NCBI GenBank assembly: GCA_965197795.1
Contig: OZ240228.1
Location: 620,001-684,000, forward strand
Source: WHTK01 sp965197795
Lineage (GTDB): Bacteria; Chloroflexota; Dehalococcoidia; DSTF01; WHTK01
Reading direction: 5' to 3'
DNA length: 64,000 bases
Position numbers and translations under genes: made by a program. Below the pieces are notes generated by a model. That model did not search any database, was not told the DNA's origin, and was given only the letters and a program-made list of their open reading frames with translations. Below are positions 62,689-64,000 of this stretch, piece after piece (position 1 is the stretch's first letter; each line of letters begins with the position of its first letter).

Positions 62689-62735
62689 GTGGTGAGCCCT
62701 CTGGGATTCGAACCCAGGACCGACGGATTAAGAGT
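62689..62735 (-). repeat. 3' half of tRNA-Lys(CTT)
   Basis: The minus strand shows the anticodon loop with CTT, T-arm 'GGTTCGAATCC' and an acceptor strand ending in CCA. The 5' half is missing. It resembles the TTT copies at 11.1 and 53.9 kb and is probably another integration scar. Confidence 0.75.
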
Positions 62736-62994
62736 GCCCCATTCGCCTTTGAGGGCAATCGCCGCGCCCTCATAATACTGTGGGGCAACTCTATGCATAT
62801 CCAGCGGCGATTTGTGCGCTCGCAAACTTCACCCGTCACGCAGCTGCCACCAAAAGGGGTCAACCACACACTGGGCGAGGGCATCGCGGCTCTTTGAGAG
62901 CAAGTTCATGCCGGATTGAGTTCCCAAACCAGCGGAGCAATCTCCATGGCTTGCCAGCTGGCCTTACCTTCGAGCACCTCTAATATGCCCACCA

Positions 62995-63047
62995 AAGCCC
63001 CTTCGACTAGCGAACATATGTGCATATGACGATGATCACTGCATGTC
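62995..63047 (+). promoter_or_regulatory. Promoter region of the 63-kb gene
   Basis: Nearly identical to 27309-27361. CATATGTGCATATG forms a near-palindrome that could bind a regulator. GATGAT ends 6 nt before the ATG at 63043, again a leaderless arrangement. Confidence 0.45.
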
Positions 63048-63852
63048 CAAAAGCTCATTCCCTGGCGGCTTACGCGGCAAACCTGGCATCGAGACTGAAG
63101 CGCTGATTCGTCTCTTGGGGCACTACGACGCCTACGAGCCCTTCCTTCAGTCCTGTAGAGACGCTCGACTTGAACTTGAATCCCCCCTGACATCTCCCGC
63201 GAAGCAGCAAGTCCTGGAAGCTCGGGGCCCTGGCGCCGCTGAAAAACTCGGCGAGAGCGTACTGATACGTTGCGTGGAGCGCAAGGTTATAGAGGATCTA
63301 GCCAGGCGCTGGAACCTGGACCGCATTTCAGAGGTTAGAGACTCACTCGACTGGAACTTCAAGGACGGCGTTGCGCGAATTGGTGATCGCATCGGAACTC
63401 AGATTCTCCGCCCCTTCACATTCTTCGGCCGCATGAGCCTCGTACCGTGGGACTTCACGGTCAGTTTCGCTGACCGCTACTGGACCTGGTCCGTTACCAG
63501 CACGAGGTCACTCAAGGATTTCAGAGATGGGGTAATGCGAGATCTGAAAGTCAATAGCCCAAGATCGCTACCGTCTGAGCTTCGCGAACGCTTCCGAGAG
63601 TTGGCCAAGGAGGCGTCAGATGTTAGGTGCTACCTCTCCGACACTCCATCTGCTCATGATAACCACGTTTACTGGCTCTTCCTACGCCTGTGCCCTCAGC
63701 CTGAGCGGCCCCTGACGATTTCTGAGATCGCGGAACGCAAATCGTATGACCAGCGCCACGTTGACCGAAGCGTCCACGAGGTAGCCAAACGGCTCGAAAT
63801 CGACTTGCCCCGCTTCCGAAGGGGGCGCCCACCGAATCAAGCCGCCACCTGA
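63043..63852 (+). CDS. Hypothetical protein, paralogue of the 31.5-kb gene
   Basis: A 269-residue protein sharing with the 31.5-kb product 'RRWNLDRISEVRDSLDW', 'RPFTFFGRMSLVPWDF', 'VMRDLKVNSPRSLPSELR' and 'YWLFLRLCPQPERPLTISEI'. It has about 25 extra residues near position 60 ('VLEARGPGAAEKLGES'). The C-terminal third may be a winged-helix or HTH domain. Family unknown. Promoter spacing again points to a leaderless mRNA. It lies after a tRNA-Lys scar, as mobile cargo would. Confidence 0.7.
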   Translation: MSKSSFPGGLRGKPGIETEALIRLLGHYDAYEPFLQSCRDARLELESPLTSPAKQQVLEARGPGAAEKLGESVLIRCVERKVIEDLARRWNLDRISEVRDSLDWNFKDGVARIGDRIGTQILRPFTFFGRMSLVPWDFTVSFADRYWTWSVTSTRSLKDFRDGVMRDLKVNSPRSLPSELRERFRELAKEASDVRCYLSDTPSAHDNHVYWLFLRLCPQPERPLTISEIAERKSYDQRHVDRSVHEVAKRLEIDLPRFRRGRPPNQAAT

Positions 63853-63958
63853 CCAGCGCCAGGTGCCAACCAAAACGCCGTAGTCTTCGCCTTACGCCCG
63901 CGCGGTCTCTTTTCTAACGACTGGAGATCTACCTGCCAGAAGGATGGCTACCCAGGAC

Positions 63959-64000
63959 TTACCGATGGCTCTTCCCAGGCTTATGCCCTCAGCCTGAGCG
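63959..64000 (+). pseudogene. Start of another copy of the same paralogue, cut by the window edge
   Basis: The last 40 bases repeat the sequence around 63668-63706, the 'WLFLRLCPQPER' region, with a few changes. Whether it continues as a gene cannot be seen. Confidence 0.5.

Noticed and set aside
1..64000. CRISPR arrays or cas genes
   Set aside because: No regularly spaced short repeats with unique spacers and no Cas motif were seen; the repeats present are large, few and coding or att-like.

Overview
The window looks like a defence-rich, mobile-element-riddled part of a GC-rich bacterial genome. The secreted Ig/GLUG-repeat giant protein, the gene-cassette style of the insertions and the recombinase types would suit a Chloroflexota-type genome (inference, not proven). 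No replication, ribosomal or central metabolic gene is present, and the only whole ordinary locus is a NarL-type two-component pair. Most space is taken by anti-phage or conflict systems separated by four near-identical tyrosine recombinase genes, recombinase fragments, IS3-family scraps and tRNA 3'-half duplications.

Layout. 0-3 kb: truncated methylase and IS3 scraps, recombinase copy 1. 2.8-11.07 kb (minus strand): an operon of a fragmentary first gene, an Eco57I-like DNA methyltransferase, an orphan PIN toxin and a PLD/SNF2 helicase cut short by an IS fragment. 11.08 kb: 3' half of a tRNA-Lys(TTT), repeated in direct orientation at 53.84 kb, so the two copies bracket about 42.8 kb as a possible island. 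11.4-14 kb: small gene, FN3 lipoprotein, scar, recombinase copy 2. 13.9-22.4 kb: a 2,826-residue secreted protein joining a PEP-synthase-like head to Ig-like and GLUG repeats, with a 1.04-kb internal duplication. 22.9-24.9 kb: sensor kinase and response regulator. 25-29.4 kb: frameshifted recombinase copy 3, fragments of NYN, terminase and secreted proteins, and a 4-TM gene between two hairpin repeats. 29.5-31.4 kb: an AAA ATPase with a TOPRIM/DUF4435-like tail. 31.5-35.4 kb: a hypothetical gene with a leaderless-looking promoter, then a phage packaging set (ParB-methylase, small and large terminase) with no capsid genes. 35.7-41.7 kb: a six-gene double-GTPase conflict operon (GAP1, two GTPases, GASH-like protein, helical protein, 2-TM protein). 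42.2-43.1 kb: recombinase copy 4. 44.2-48.9 kb: type III-like restriction pair whose methylase carries two frameshifts. 49.0-53.6 kb: Hachiman (HamA nuclease, HamB helicase with a C-terminal HIRAN domain) and a small HTH protein. 54.1-58.7 kb: HicA, a HicB enlarged by a new C-terminal domain, and a translationally coupled 931-residue protein, the strongest candidate for an undescribed system. 58.9-64 kb: retropepsin-like protease pair, a GHKL-ATPase/STAS-like protein, and a second copy of the 31.5-kb hypothetical gene, with the start of a further copy at the window edge.

Together the genes read as a hot spot in which one recombinase family, its flanking repeat and tRNA-Lys targets have repeatedly brought in, duplicated and broken defence modules. 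Functions come from visible motifs and remembered families; no database search was possible.
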